A DNA stretch of 46,058 nucleotides from a virus (IMGVR_UViG_3300001533_000950:1-46058); one strand, 5' to 3'. Shown: positions 1-6,630, numbered from the stretch's first letter. Numbers and translations are program-made. Notes: a model not told the origin generated them from the sequence alone.

Positions 1-183
1 GATGGCTCCGGCGACTGCTACGGCTTCGGCGACGGCGACGGATACGGCACCGGCTGCGGTTCCGGCTACGGCTCCGGTTACGGCGCCGGCATTGGCTACG
101 GCGCCGGCATTGGCTACGGCTTCGGCGACGGCTCCGGCTCCGGCTACGGCTACGGCGAGCCTGGCCACGGTCGCAACGACTAG
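1..183 (+). CDS. Gly/Tyr/Ser-rich small protein, 5' truncated
   Basis: Frame 1 is open from the window edge to TAG at 181-183 and encodes about 60 residues in which almost every second residue is Gly (GYG, GSG, GDG, GIG units), ending in GRND. The start is outside the window. I chose this frame over the Ala/Thr-rich frame at 2-229 because a second copy of the same kind of protein (3313-3453) has the same Gly-alternating register and also ends in RND. The DNA is a degenerate GGC-NNN repeat. No function is known to me. Such sequences are low complexity and could form a flexible or aggregating peptide. Confidence is moderate that it is a real gene and low on any role. Confidence 0.5.
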   Translation, partial: DGSGDCYGFGDGDGYGTGCGSGYGSGYGAGIGYGAGIGYGFGDGSGSGYGYGEPGHGRND

Positions 184-262
184 AGGAAGGGGGCTCCCGA
201 TGAGGAAGTACAGTGAGATCGCGGAGTAGTGCGCTGCCCTTTCCACGTTTAGGAGGTGTGAG

Positions 263-907
263 ATGGAGAAGATAGTGGTAACGAGGCATCCGGCCCTGAT
301 CCAGCTCCTGCTGGAGCGGGGAATCGTACAGGGCGGGACCGAGGTAGTCGGTCACGCCACTGCCGAGATGGTCCGGGGGCGGCACGTGATCGGCGTGCTG
401 CCTCTGGAGCTGGCGGCAGAGGCCGAGATGGTGACGGTCGTTCCTCTCGCGGTGCCTCCCGAGATGCGGGGGCGGGAGTTGACGGTCGAGGAGGTCCGGC
501 GGTACGCCGGCGAGCCCAAGACCTACCGGGTCACCGGCTCGACCCGGTGGTACGGGTTTCATGAGTCCATCCGACTGGTGGATGGGCCGAGCCGCGAGGA
601 GGTCGAGTATGAGCTTGGGGCATCTCTCTTGGGTGAGTGTCGAAACGATGCCTTGATCTGGGAAGAAGGGAGGTACCTGGAGCAGGTCACGCCCCGGCAG
701 AGGTGCCGGGTCGAGCGAGACCTTGAAGGGCTCTGCGAGACCGCAGACTTCGGCGCGGGAGACGTGCCGGAGGCGACGGTGGCCTTCGCCGCCCGAGAGG
801 CGGACCGGCTGGCCGCTGCGATGGGTCAACCCAGGCCCGAGTGCCAGCCGTATCTCGGGGCTGCGATCACGAACTGGGGTCGCGGAGAGACGACAGAGGA
901 GTTGTGA
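263..907 (+). CDS. Csx16 (VVA1548-family)-like protein with C-terminal extension; candidate anti-CRISPR ring nuclease
   Basis: 214 aa, ATG preceded by AGGAGG. Residues 1-90 carry the pattern I associate with CRISPR-associated Csx16: VTRH at 6-9, then VVGHA near 28-32, GVLPLELA at 44-51 and RGREL at 69-73 followed by an acidic helix and a closing YRV at 88-90. Csx16 normally sits beside type III CRISPR effectors and, from memory of recent reports, belongs with ring nucleases that destroy cyclic oligoadenylates. Here there is no cas gene nearby, so in a phage the simplest role is blocking type III immunity, as AcrIII-1 does. Residues 91-214 have no relation I recognise and contain four Cys (126, 148, 158, 194). 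Followed after 1 nt by the next gene (TGA-G-ATG). The family call is fairly sure; activity is inference. Confidence 0.72.
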   Translation: MEKIVVTRHPALIQLLLERGIVQGGTEVVGHATAEMVRGRHVIGVLPLELAAEAEMVTVVPLAVPPEMRGRELTVEEVRRYAGEPKTYRVTGSTRWYGFHESIRLVDGPSREEVEYELGASLLGECRNDALIWEEGRYLEQVTPRQRCRVERDLEGLCETADFGAGDVPEATVAFAAREADRLAAAMGQPRPECQPYLGAAITNWGRGETTEEL

Positions 908-908
908 G

Positions 909-1112
909 ATGAAGCAATCGGACCGGATCATATCAGCGGCGGAGGAGCTGATCGAGTGCCTCCGCGCATTCCGGCACACGCCGGCGGGGATCCCTGGACC
1001 GTATACCGGGCTCGACACGGAGGAGCGGCGCCAGGCGATCGAGCGCGTGGATGAGGCGATCGAGAGCCTGGACCGGAGGATTGATGAGTGCTGGGGACGC
1101 AGGAGACCCTAG
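909..1112 (+). CDS. hypothetical protein, small, helical
   Basis: 67 aa. The ATG lies one base after the stop of the Csx16-like gene with GAGGAG upstream, so translation is probably coupled. The protein is charged and helix-prone (AAEELIECLRAF near 11-22; a second helix from about 41 ending ESLDRRIDEC), with a polar Gly/Pro linker between. No domain is recognised. It could be a partner of the Csx16-like protein because of the coupling, but nothing in the sequence shows this. Confidence 0.6.
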   Translation: MKQSDRIISAAEELIECLRAFRHTPAGIPGPYTGLDTEERRQAIERVDEAIESLDRRIDECWGRRRP

Positions 1113-1140
1113 CAGGAGCCCATAGAAGAAGGAGAGTCCC

Positions 1141-1755
1141 ATGCGAATCATCGAGAGCCTGAAGTATGGCGGAGAGTGCCGCAAGTGCGGCGCCGAGATT
1201 GCCGCAGGCGAGCGAGCAGGATACGAGCGTCGAGTGGGGATCTTCTGCCCGGACTGTATGCCTACCGATTCGGAGGAGATCCGCGAATACAGACTCGAAG
1301 GCGCAGAGCGCAAGGCCGAGCGTCTGGACGGTTGGGCACAAAAGCGAGAGGAGCGAGCGGAGCGGCAGCTCAATTCGCACCCAGAAATCCGTAGGGATTG
1401 GGCATTTATCACTCAGCCGGGCCGCATCCCGCTGCGCGAGCGGATGAACAGGGCGGACGAACGGGCCTGTGAGTCTATGGCTAAAGCCAGGTCCATGCGT
1501 GGACGAGCCGCCAGCCTGCGCAGTAGCGTGCGCGTCAAAGGCGATGCCGACGCCAAGCGCCAGGCTCTGCGCGACTACGTCCGGGCCAGGATCAAACCTG
1601 GCGACGACATAAAGACAGCCCACTTCGGCCGAGGCACGGTCCTGAAGGTGAATCGAAAGACGGCGCGAATCGGAAACTGCGGCACATCGGGCACCTACGA
1701 AACGCTGGTTGATCTGTCCTTTATCGTTCCGCCGGAGCCCGATACCAGCAAATAG
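1141..1755 (+). CDS. DUF3560-like protein with N-terminal zinc ribbon
   Basis: 204 aa, ATG preceded by GAAGGAGAG. An N-terminal CxxC pair (C14, C17) and a second CPDC pair near 37-40 look like a small zinc ribbon. The middle part, starting near residue 60 with AERLDGWAQKREERAE and continuing through a helical segment rich in Arg/Glu, resembles DUF3560 proteins found in phages and plasmids. These have the same 'RAERleGwa.kre..Ae' helix and a second 'R.R...r.D.....m.kA' helix. The C-terminal third has an SH3/KOW-like beta stretch (KPGDDIKTAHFGRGTVLKV). Function of the family is unknown. Lies in the GC-rich accessory arm. Confidence 0.6.
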   Translation: MRIIESLKYGGECRKCGAEIAAGERAGYERRVGIFCPDCMPTDSEEIREYRLEGAERKAERLDGWAQKREERAERQLNSHPEIRRDWAFITQPGRIPLRERMNRADERACESMAKARSMRGRAASLRSSVRVKGDADAKRQALRDYVRARIKPGDDIKTAHFGRGTVLKVNRKTARIGNCGTSGTYETLVDLSFIVPPEPDTSK

Positions 1756-1832
1756 AGGGTCGTCAGCCGCCGGGGTGCCGTGGGTACGACTGCTGCGGCA
1801 CCTCGGCTCGGACAACGGAGAGGAGGCGTGAG

Positions 1833-2096
1833 ATGTGCGAAGAGAGAGTAGCACGCATCCTGGCTTGGATGCATGAACAGACGGCGAACCACGGCGGACA
1901 CCTGTCGTGGGCGTACTACGAGGAGGACCGGCTCATCACCGACGAGGGTGACACCCTTGGCCCGGACTATCAGTGGCACGGCGTGTCACAGGGCGAGTGG
2001 CTACAGATCATGGATGAGCTAGGGGTGGGTGCTATCGGCTACGGGGGCGAGCCCAGGAACGTAGTGGAGGTTCGGCACGAGGACGCGGAAACGTAG
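1833..2096 (+). CDS. hypothetical protein
   Basis: 87 aa. The ATG is preceded by GAGGAGGCGTGAG, the same initiation context as several other genes of this arm. The sequence is acidic with several Trp (WMHEQT, WAYYEEDR, QWHGVSQGEW) and a Gly-rich turn (GVGAIGYGGEP). No family is recognised. It reads as a compact soluble protein. The 78-bp gap from the previous gene contains no convincing terminator. Transcribed with the following gene. Confidence 0.6.
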   Translation: MCEERVARILAWMHEQTANHGGHLSWAYYEEDRLITDEGDTLGPDYQWHGVSQGEWLQIMDELGVGAIGYGGEPRNVVEVRHEDAET

Positions 2097-2105
2097 GAGG
2101 ATGCG

Positions 2106-2309
2106 ATGAAAAGTTACGTAGACGGCATGAAGCGCGGGTTGGAAGTTGCCCAGGCATGGGAGCGAGCAGCCCTTGCGGCACGGGACAAACGTGTCAAGGA
2201 AGGCAAAAGTCTGGAGGGTTTTCAGTCTCAAATCACGATGGCGAGAAACATCATCGGCGAGCTGGACAGTTCGATTGCATTTGAAGAGTCAAAGCTCAAT
2301 GTTGGCTAA
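2106..2309 (+). CDS. hypothetical small helical protein
   Basis: 67 aa. Two in-phase ATG-like choices exist; the ATG at 2101 is closed by a stop after two codons, so 2106 is the start, with AGGAGGATGCG just upstream. The protein is nearly all helix-forming (YVDGMKRGLEVAQAW, AALAARDKRVKEGKS, ITMARNIIGELDSSIAFEE). No family is recognised. It is the last gene before a strong terminator hairpin, so it closes the first accessory operon. Confidence 0.6.
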   Translation: MKSYVDGMKRGLEVAQAWERAALAARDKRVKEGKSLEGFQSQITMARNIIGELDSSIAFEESKLNVG

Positions 2310-2314
2310 GGTAG

Positions 2315-2349
2315 AGGGGTGGCGAGGTAAAATCCATCGCCACCCCTTT
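2315..2349 (+). terminator. rho-independent terminator of the first accessory operon
   Basis: A perfect 11-bp stem, AGGGGTGGCGA (2315-2325) and TCGCCACCCCT (2337-2347), with an 11-nt AT-rich loop and a short T run after it. It starts 6 bases after the stop of the 2106-2309 gene. It separates the GC-rich genes to the left from the XRE regulator unit to the right. Confidence 0.8.
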
Positions 2350-2426
2350 CAGCGGAGAGCAACCGGGGCGGAGGTGCAGACTCGTTTCCCAGCAGCAAAA
2401 ATATCATACCTTGAAGGCGATTCGGA

Positions 2427-2468
2427 GTCAACCATGATGTTGACGTCAAGTCTCCCCCGTGCGACAAT
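2427..2468 (+). promoter_or_regulatory. promoter and operator dyads of the XRE regulator
   Basis: A sigma70-like promoter can be read as TTGACG (2440-2445), 17 bases, GACAAT (2463-2468), followed 26 bases later by the start codon at 2494. Over and beside the -35 box are two dyads: GTCAAC-N6-GTTGAC (2427-2444) and the perfect palindrome TTGACGTCAA (2440-2449). Overlap of a dyad with the -35 box is the usual layout of an autorepressor site. The same half-site GTCAAC/GTTGAC recurs in two dyads at 44788-44838. Confidence 0.5.
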
Positions 2469-2493
2469 CCAAGTGGATGGCAGAAAGGGCATC

Positions 2494-2793
2494 ATGAATC
2501 TCACTTGGGAGACAAGAAAAAGGGCTGCAACTAGGATCAAGGCATGCAGGGAGGCGGCTGAATTGACAGTTGATAAATTGGCGAAAATCACAGGCGCATC
2601 CCGCGCTACTCTGTACGGATTGGAAGCAAACCTGGGTAATTCGAGAACGCAGTATCCTAGTGCTGTACTGCTACTTACCCTTGCAAATGTGTACAATGTG
2701 TCTCCGATGTGGCTAAGTGGATTGGAGGCTGACGATGTCAAATCCGATGCGGAGACAGTGAAGCGGGAAGTGGCTCTGTGGAGGAAAGGATAA
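2494..2793 (+). CDS. XRE-family HTH transcriptional regulator
   Basis: 99 aa. An open frame extends further upstream, but the ATG at 2494 has AGAAAGGG at proper spacing, and the candidate promoter at 2440-2468 would lie inside any longer version. The HTH is typical: a charged first helix (RAATRIKACREAAEL), then LTVDKLAKITGASRATLYGLE as scaffold and recognition helices, then a third part on residence in a list of 'places' (VLLLTLANVYNVSPMWLSGLE), as in Cro/C1-type proteins. It probably represses its own promoter and may control the late operon through the matching dyads near 44.8 kb. The gene is lower in GC than its neighbours. Confidence 0.85.
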   Translation: MNLTWETRKRAATRIKACREAAELTVDKLAKITGASRATLYGLEANLGNSRTQYPSAVLLLTLANVYNVSPMWLSGLEADDVKSDAETVKREVALWRKG

Positions 2794-2799
2794 TATTCG

Positions 2800-3309
2800 A
2801 TGCCATCTGGAGTTCTCAAGGGTGAGTATCATCACGCATCGTTTGTGCCGCAGTCGATCAACTTTCCAGGACGGATCAACGGATTGCGATACACAGCGGA
2901 GAAATCACAAGGCAGGGGTTGGCTCAACTTGCAACTTGCGACGGAAGCTCAAGCTCGAAATTGGAAGCTAGATATACGAGTGCATCGTGAACAGATCATA
3001 AGGCGAAAGAATCAGGAATCGGCGCGCAGGTATGGGCCAGGTGCAGCACGGACCAAGGACTGGAGCATTCCGCCGGCAAAGTGGGGATGGTGTCACAAGC
3101 ACAGATGCTCACTTGAGTATTCATCATCACTCGGTTGTAACGTGCATGGATATCTTTACGATTGCGAGCGATGTAGAGACGAACAGATAGAGTTCGGGGG
3201 GCTAATGAGAATTGTTTGGCTATGGTACATGGGCAGAATACCGCTTCCTCCGGACCTTGAAAAATTGGGAGAAGAATGGGTACGTCAGTTAGCGGAGAGA
3301 GCGAAGTAA
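2800..3309 (+). CDS. hypothetical protein with Cys/His cluster
   Basis: 169 aa, ATG 6 bases after the regulator stop with AAAGGA upstream, so it shares that operon. The N-terminal 90 residues are basic with no recognised fold. From about 99 there is a metal-site-like run (WCHKHRC, then GCNVHGY, then DCERCRDEQ), that is CxxxxC...C.V.H....C..C, compatible with a small zinc-binding module. The C-terminus is helical and aromatic (MRIVWLWYMGRIPLPPDLEKLG). Function is unknown; a partner of the regulator or a nucleic-acid binding protein is possible. Confidence 0.6.
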   Translation: MPSGVLKGEYHHASFVPQSINFPGRINGLRYTAEKSQGRGWLNLQLATEAQARNWKLDIRVHREQIIRRKNQESARRYGPGAARTKDWSIPPAKWGWCHKHRCSLEYSSSLGCNVHGYLYDCERCRDEQIEFGGLMRIVWLWYMGRIPLPPDLEKLGEEWVRQLAERAK

Positions 3310-3312
3310 CAG

Positions 3313-3453
3313 ATGCGTAATGGATGCTCCGGCAACGGCTCCGGCTTAGGCTACGGCTACGGCTCCGGCTTATGCTACGGCTACGGCTCCGGCTTAGGCT
3401 ACGGCTCCGGCTTAGGCTACGGCAGCCAACCGGAGGTTGCGCGCAACGACTAG
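3313..3453 (+). CDS. Gly/Tyr/Ser-rich mini-protein ending in RND
   Basis: 46 aa, ATG only 3 bases after the preceding stop, so likely translated by coupling. After MRNGC comes a run of GSGLGYG / GYGSGLCYG units, then a short tail SQPEVARND. The repeat DNA is a 12-15 bp GGCTACGGCTCCGGCTTA unit. The C-terminal RND and the GGC-NNN repeat are shared with the truncated gene at 1-183, which suggests two related mini-genes. The Arg/Leu-rich frame over the same DNA is rejected. I recognise no function; the repeat makes copy-number change easy. Confidence 0.5.
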   Translation: MRNGCSGNGSGLGYGYGSGLCYGYGSGLGYGSGLGYGSQPEVARND

Positions 3454-3642
3454 GCTACGTCCCGCTGGGACAAGAAAGGAGACCACCCCGCCCGCGTCCG
3501 GTCAGTGGACGAGTACACCAGCGCCGAACAGCCGGCCGTCGAACCGGTGGCGCGAGTAGAGTACGAGGCTACGGGCAGGCTCTCGCGGTCATTGCAGGCT
3601 TGTGAGCACGGCCGCGGGCGGGGGGCGGACTTTACAGACTAG
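3454..3642 (+). other. open continuation of the Gly-rich ORF after its amber stop
   Basis: The frame of the 3313-3453 ORF stays open after TAG for 62 codons, to TAG at 3640-3642. The translation looks protein-like (for example VDEYTSAEQPAVEPVARVEY near the middle). There is a GTG at 3505 but no good ribosome site; AAAGGAG at 3474-3480 lies about 25 bases from it. It may be the remnant of a gene whose 5' end was replaced by the Gly repeat, a weak GTG-started ORF, or a readthrough product. The stretch holds nothing else I can support. Confidence 0.25.
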
Positions 3643-3669
3643 ACGGGTCTAACTAGGGAGGGGAGTGAG

Positions 3670-4011
3670 ATGACAGCAAAAGCTACTATTGGCGGACTAT
3701 TGTTGGTTTGGGATCCGATCATTGAACGATGGTTATTGGACTCCGATTTGGTGTTGGGGGCTACCGATGTGCGCACATTCCCAGAGACGCAGGACGACTG
3801 GACCCCGGTCAACGGGCTGAGCGAGATCCCGGAGGAGTTCAAGGACGGGCGGAGTGTGGAGGTGACTTTCTCGAACAAGGTGCGAGTGATCCAACACTCT
3901 CCCAGCACGACCTATTGGAAGTATTCAGGTGTCGGAGGTCGGTTTTCGCCGTATGACGGCAGACACGTCACCGCCTACCGAATCCCGAAGCCGTACAAGG
4001 GAGGGGAGTGA
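3670..4011 (+). CDS. hypothetical protein
   Basis: 113 aa, ATG with GGGAGGGGAGTGAG upstream. It is a beta-rich looking sequence (GGLLLVWDPIIERWLL; SVEVTFSNKVRVIQH; TYWKYSGVGGRFSPY) with a basic-Gly tail KPYKGGE. No family is recognised. Its last bases supply the ribosome site and the TGA-G-ATG junction of the next gene, so the two are coupled. Confidence 0.6.
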   Translation: MTAKATIGGLLLVWDPIIERWLLDSDLVLGATDVRTFPETQDDWTPVNGLSEIPEEFKDGRSVEVTFSNKVRVIQHSPSTTYWKYSGVGGRFSPYDGRHVTAYRIPKPYKGGE

Positions 4012-4012
4012 G

Positions 4013-4183
4013 ATGTCTGATTATGAGTGGATTGCTCGTGGCACGTGCGTGCTAGACAGGACCGGTCGGCAAATCATGATGGTTGTACCGACGAACGCGA
4101 CCATGAAGCAGGCGGCAATGGCAGCACGTCTGATCGCCGAGGACCACAATGCGGCCATGGCCGACGGGGAGGAGGAGGGATGA
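4013..4183 (+). CDS. hypothetical small protein
   Basis: 56 aa, starting one base after the previous stop with GGGAGGGGAGTGAG upstream. The sequence begins MSDYEWIARGTCVLD and has a helix MKQAAMAARLIAEDHNAAM, then an acidic-Gly tail DGEEEG. The N-terminal half, followed by 'A.LIAEDHN', resembles short phage proteins of unknown role that look like half of a two-strand-helix fold. Its stop overlaps the next ATG (ATGA). Confidence 0.6.
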   Translation: MSDYEWIARGTCVLDRTGRQIMMVVPTNATMKQAAMAARLIAEDHNAAMADGEEEG

Positions 4184-4797
4184 CCCCGCAACCCGGCGAC
4201 GTAATCAACACCACCGGCATCGCCCCGTTCGGACTCTCGTGGCACAAGCTCTCGCGCTGGACCGTCACGCAAGGCATCCACGCCTACCAGCGATGGCTGC
4301 GAGGCTACCCGCATCCGGCGTGGACGAGGACTCACACGCGGCTGTGTATCGACCGGGATCTTATCATGTCCGTCACGGACCCGGTGTGCAAGTGGGAGAC
4401 GTGGGCTGAGGTCGAGGCCATGTACCCACCAGAGAACATCAAGATCATGCGGCCGAAGTTCCACGACTACAGCATAGACGGCGATGCGCACCTGTTATGC
4501 GCTGCCGCGAACCTGATCGGCCGCAAGTACGATCGCGGTCAGCTGGTGGACATCATGCTGAACCGGCTGCTTGGGATCCCTGACGGCGAGTTCACACGCA
4601 TCTTCGATGCCGGGACCGCTCGCACCGTGTGCTCAGGCGGCGTGGCTGCGTGCTTCGAGTATCACCGGCTGTCCCTGCCCGAGCATCTGCGCTGGCCGCG
4701 TCTGTTCGGCGGGATGTACATCGAGCGTGTGCCGCCGGCTGCATTTGAGGCGCTGCCGCGTGGGGCTGAGTGGGAGATGGAGTTTGAGCATGTCTGA
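4180..4797 (+). CDS. permuted papain-fold (YiiX / NlpC-P60-like) hydrolase, putative
   Basis: 205 aa, ATG overlapping the previous stop with GGAGGAGGG upstream. Features fitting a permuted NlpC/P60-like cysteine hydrolase: PGDVI near the N-terminus (residues 5-9), a conserved-looking THTRLCID (51-58), a helix with LIGRKYD (112-118), and the nucleophile-type motif TVCSGGVAACFE (149-160), where C151 would be the Cys. Such enzymes cut peptides, amides or acyl groups. Substrate is unknown. The present C-terminus (EWEMEFEHV) may be altered: a 20-bp repeat of this end recurs at 5511-5530 after the next gene and continues in phase as EEVR-stop, as if the original 3' end had been displaced by an insertion. 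Confidence 0.5.
   Translation: MTPQPGDVINTTGIAPFGLSWHKLSRWTVTQGIHAYQRWLRGYPHPAWTRTHTRLCIDRDLIMSVTDPVCKWETWAEVEAMYPPENIKIMRPKFHDYSIDGDAHLLCAAANLIGRKYDRGQLVDIMLNRLLGIPDGEFTRIFDAGTARTVCSGGVAACFEYHRLSLPEHLRWPRLFGGMYIERVPPAAFEALPRGAEWEMEFEHV
4769..4788 (+). repeat. left copy of 20-bp direct repeat flanking the PP-loop gene
   Basis: AGTGGGAGATGGAGTTTGAG, identical to 5511-5530. It lies at the very 3' end of the hydrolase gene, just before the ATG of the PAPS-reductase-like gene. Confidence 0.9.
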
Positions 4798-5512
4798 TAG
4801 ACTCATTGTTAGCGTGTCTGGCGGCGCGGACAGCACGGCCATCGCTTTGCTGCTGCATGAGCGCGGCGAAGACTTTGAGCTTCTGTTTGCTGACACTGGG
4901 GCAGAGTTGCCAGAGGTCTACTGGTTCTTGCCAAGGCTGGCGCAGTACGTCGGCAAGCCGCTCCACGTGGTCAGCGACGGTGGATTCTACAAGTTCTTGT
5001 CTGGATACGGATACTTGTTGCCTGGGAATCGGTGCCGCTGGTGTACCCGCGTGCTCAAGATGATCCCGCTCGATTTCTGGATGGCCGCTGAAAAGATCCA
5101 GCGCGTTGCAGTCGGTATACGTGCCGACGAGCCCAAGCGGCAACGTCAACCAGAGCGGAGGGCCGGAGAGCACGAGACGACTTGGCCACTAGTAGACGCC
5201 GGAATGGGAAAGTCAGACGTGAAGGCATTGTGCGCAAAGCACGACATGCTAATCCCGGTATATGAGTGGCGCACGAATGTGAGTTGTTTCTGCTGCCCGT
5301 TCCAGCGCAAGGCTGACTGGCGTGGGCTTCTGAAGCATCATCCTAATTTGTATGCCGTCGCCGAGGAGTGGGAGCGCCAGAGCATTCGGACCACCGAGAA
5401 AGGCTTCACATGGTCGCATTGGCCGTTGGATAAGTTGCGCACTGCAACCAAAGCGCAGATAGACATGTGGCCGGAGCAAGAAGAGCAGCCTTGTTTGATC
5501 TGTACGGCCTAG
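4790..5512 (+). CDS. PAPS reductase / PP-loop adenine nucleotide alpha-hydrolase family protein
   Basis: 240 aa, overlapping the end of the previous gene by 8 bases. The PP-loop motif SGGADS is at residues 10-15, in the expected place after the first strand (LIVSVS). Then follow LLFADTGAELPEVY (31-44), typical of phosphoadenosine phosphosulfate reductase-like proteins, a CRWC pair (82-85) and a CFCC cluster (166-169). The four-Cys pattern suggests an iron-sulfur centre, as in DndC-like and other phage members. The reaction cannot be fixed: sulfate activation chemistry, tRNA or DNA thiolation and a reductase are all open. No other Dnd gene is present. The gene sits exactly between two 20-bp direct repeats, so it looks like an inserted extra gene. 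Confidence 0.85.
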   Translation: MSDRLIVSVSGGADSTAIALLLHERGEDFELLFADTGAELPEVYWFLPRLAQYVGKPLHVVSDGGFYKFLSGYGYLLPGNRCRWCTRVLKMIPLDFWMAAEKIQRVAVGIRADEPKRQRQPERRAGEHETTWPLVDAGMGKSDVKALCAKHDMLIPVYEWRTNVSCFCCPFQRKADWRGLLKHHPNLYAVAEEWERQSIRTTEKGFTWSHWPLDKLRTATKAQIDMWPEQEEQPCLICTA

Positions 5513-5530
5513 TGGGAGATGGAGTTTGAG
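5511..5530 (+). repeat. right copy of 20-bp direct repeat flanking the PP-loop gene
   Basis: AGTGGGAGATGGAGTTTGAG again, 742 bp from the left copy. In the frame matching the hydrolase gene it continues EEVR and TGA at 5538-5540, a plausible former C-terminus. The rest of the gap to 5581 holds only a poor 16-codon GTG frame. Confidence 0.9.
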
Positions 5531-5581
5531 GAGGTACGGTGAACAATCAAGGATTACTTGACGGTTCCTGGGAGGGAAACA

Positions 5582-5800
5582 ATGACTGAGTACGAGGTCC
5601 GGGCTGTGTCCTACATAATCGCACCGAAGGGCGCAGGCCTACATGACGAGAGGGCGACGCTCATCGAGCTGTCAGACGAGGGCGCTGGTGAGTTCGTCGA
5701 AGTGACGCAAGCCGGCGGAGGCATCCGCTTCGACAAGGACGAGTGGCCCGGTATCGTGCAGCTTATCGAGGCGATGATGAAGAGCGTCCGGGACGACTAG
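5582..5800 (+). CDS. hypothetical small protein
   Basis: 72 aa. ATG at 5582 has GGGAGGG five bases upstream; a TTG at 5558 in the same frame has no ribosome site. It is an acidic mixed alpha/beta sequence: strand (EYEVRAVSYIIAP), strand (ERATLIELSDEG), Gly-rich turn (QAGGGIRFDKDEW) and a closing helix (IVQLIEAMMKSV). No family is recognised. Confidence 0.65.
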   Translation: MTEYEVRAVSYIIAPKGAGLHDERATLIELSDEGAGEFVEVTQAGGGIRFDKDEWPGIVQLIEAMMKSVRDD

Positions 5801-6590
5801 GGGAAGGAAAGGTAGACTTGACTGTTCAACCGGAGGAGGACGCATGACCACCAACGGGCCACAAACGGGCCACATCGACCGGGGCGAGTGGACAGGAGAG
5901 GAGGGACCATGCTCAGAGTAGGAAGCTGGAGGGCACATCAAGCCCGGTGCGACCGTGCTGCGCAACTTCGGCCTGGAGGCGTGCTATCGAGGCGTGTACT
6001 GGGAGCCAGACCGATCGTGGTGCGAGTACGTGGACTCGGTGGACGGCTGGCTGCGCGATGAGAGCGGCCGTCTCGTGCAGACAACCAGCGGCAAGTCCGT
6101 ATGGGATCACAAGGTGGTCGATGGCGGCAGGATTGCGCGGATCATGTTCAAGTCACTACGCGAGACTCCGTGGTGCCACGGCGTCATGCTGGAGATGCTA
6201 TCACGGCGGTGCATCATGCCGCAGTGGGTAGTGGGCCGTGGCTGGGGCGGAGCGAGCGTACACTGGGATCGGTTCTTCGATGAGGTCATGTCAGTTATCA
6301 AGGTGCGCAACAGATCGAAGAAATGGATCATCACGCTGAACGGGCGGCATGGCGCGTTCGTGCGGCCCGATGACCTTGAGTACGCAACGTTCAACAAGCT
6401 CGAAGGCGCGATGGTGCGGCCGGAGTTCCCGGACCTTGTGGACTCGCATGACATGTCCGGCGGCGCGTACATCACTCGCTGGGACTACTGGATCGAGAGA
6501 ATGCAAGCGCACCCGTCGATCCTGGAGGGGTTCGCGCAGCCCGAGTGGGGCTCGGACGTGGTCGATCAATACACGCGGTTCCATGCCGCT

Positions 6591-6630
6591 CTCTGCACGA
6601 TGTTCGATGCCTCTGCACGATGTTCGATGC
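6591..6630 (+). repeat. 20-bp perfect tandem duplication causing a frameshift
   Basis: CTCTGCACGATGTTCGATGC twice in a row. Twenty is not a multiple of three, so the downstream frame moves, and the two halves of the ORF match only if one copy is removed. Confidence 0.95.

Noticed and set aside
2-229. Ala/Thr-rich ORF at the left edge
   Set aside because: It is the +1 frame of the Gly-alternating repeat; the Gly frame shares its RND ending with the second copy at 3313-3453.
928-1854. 308-aa minus-strand ORF
   Set aside because: Antisense shadow over four plus-strand genes with good ribosome sites; no domain and no site of its own.
3324-3605. Arg/Leu-rich ORF (RLRLRL repeats)
   Set aside because: Off-frame reading of the same GGC-NNN repeat, without a ribosome site and with improbable composition.
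3313-5921. Amber (TAG) recoding to an amino acid in this phage
   Set aside because: Two frames continue after TAG, but several genes end in TAG a few bases before the next start (1112, 1755, 2096, 5512), where readthrough would run out of frame into the next gene. TAG is used as a normal stop.
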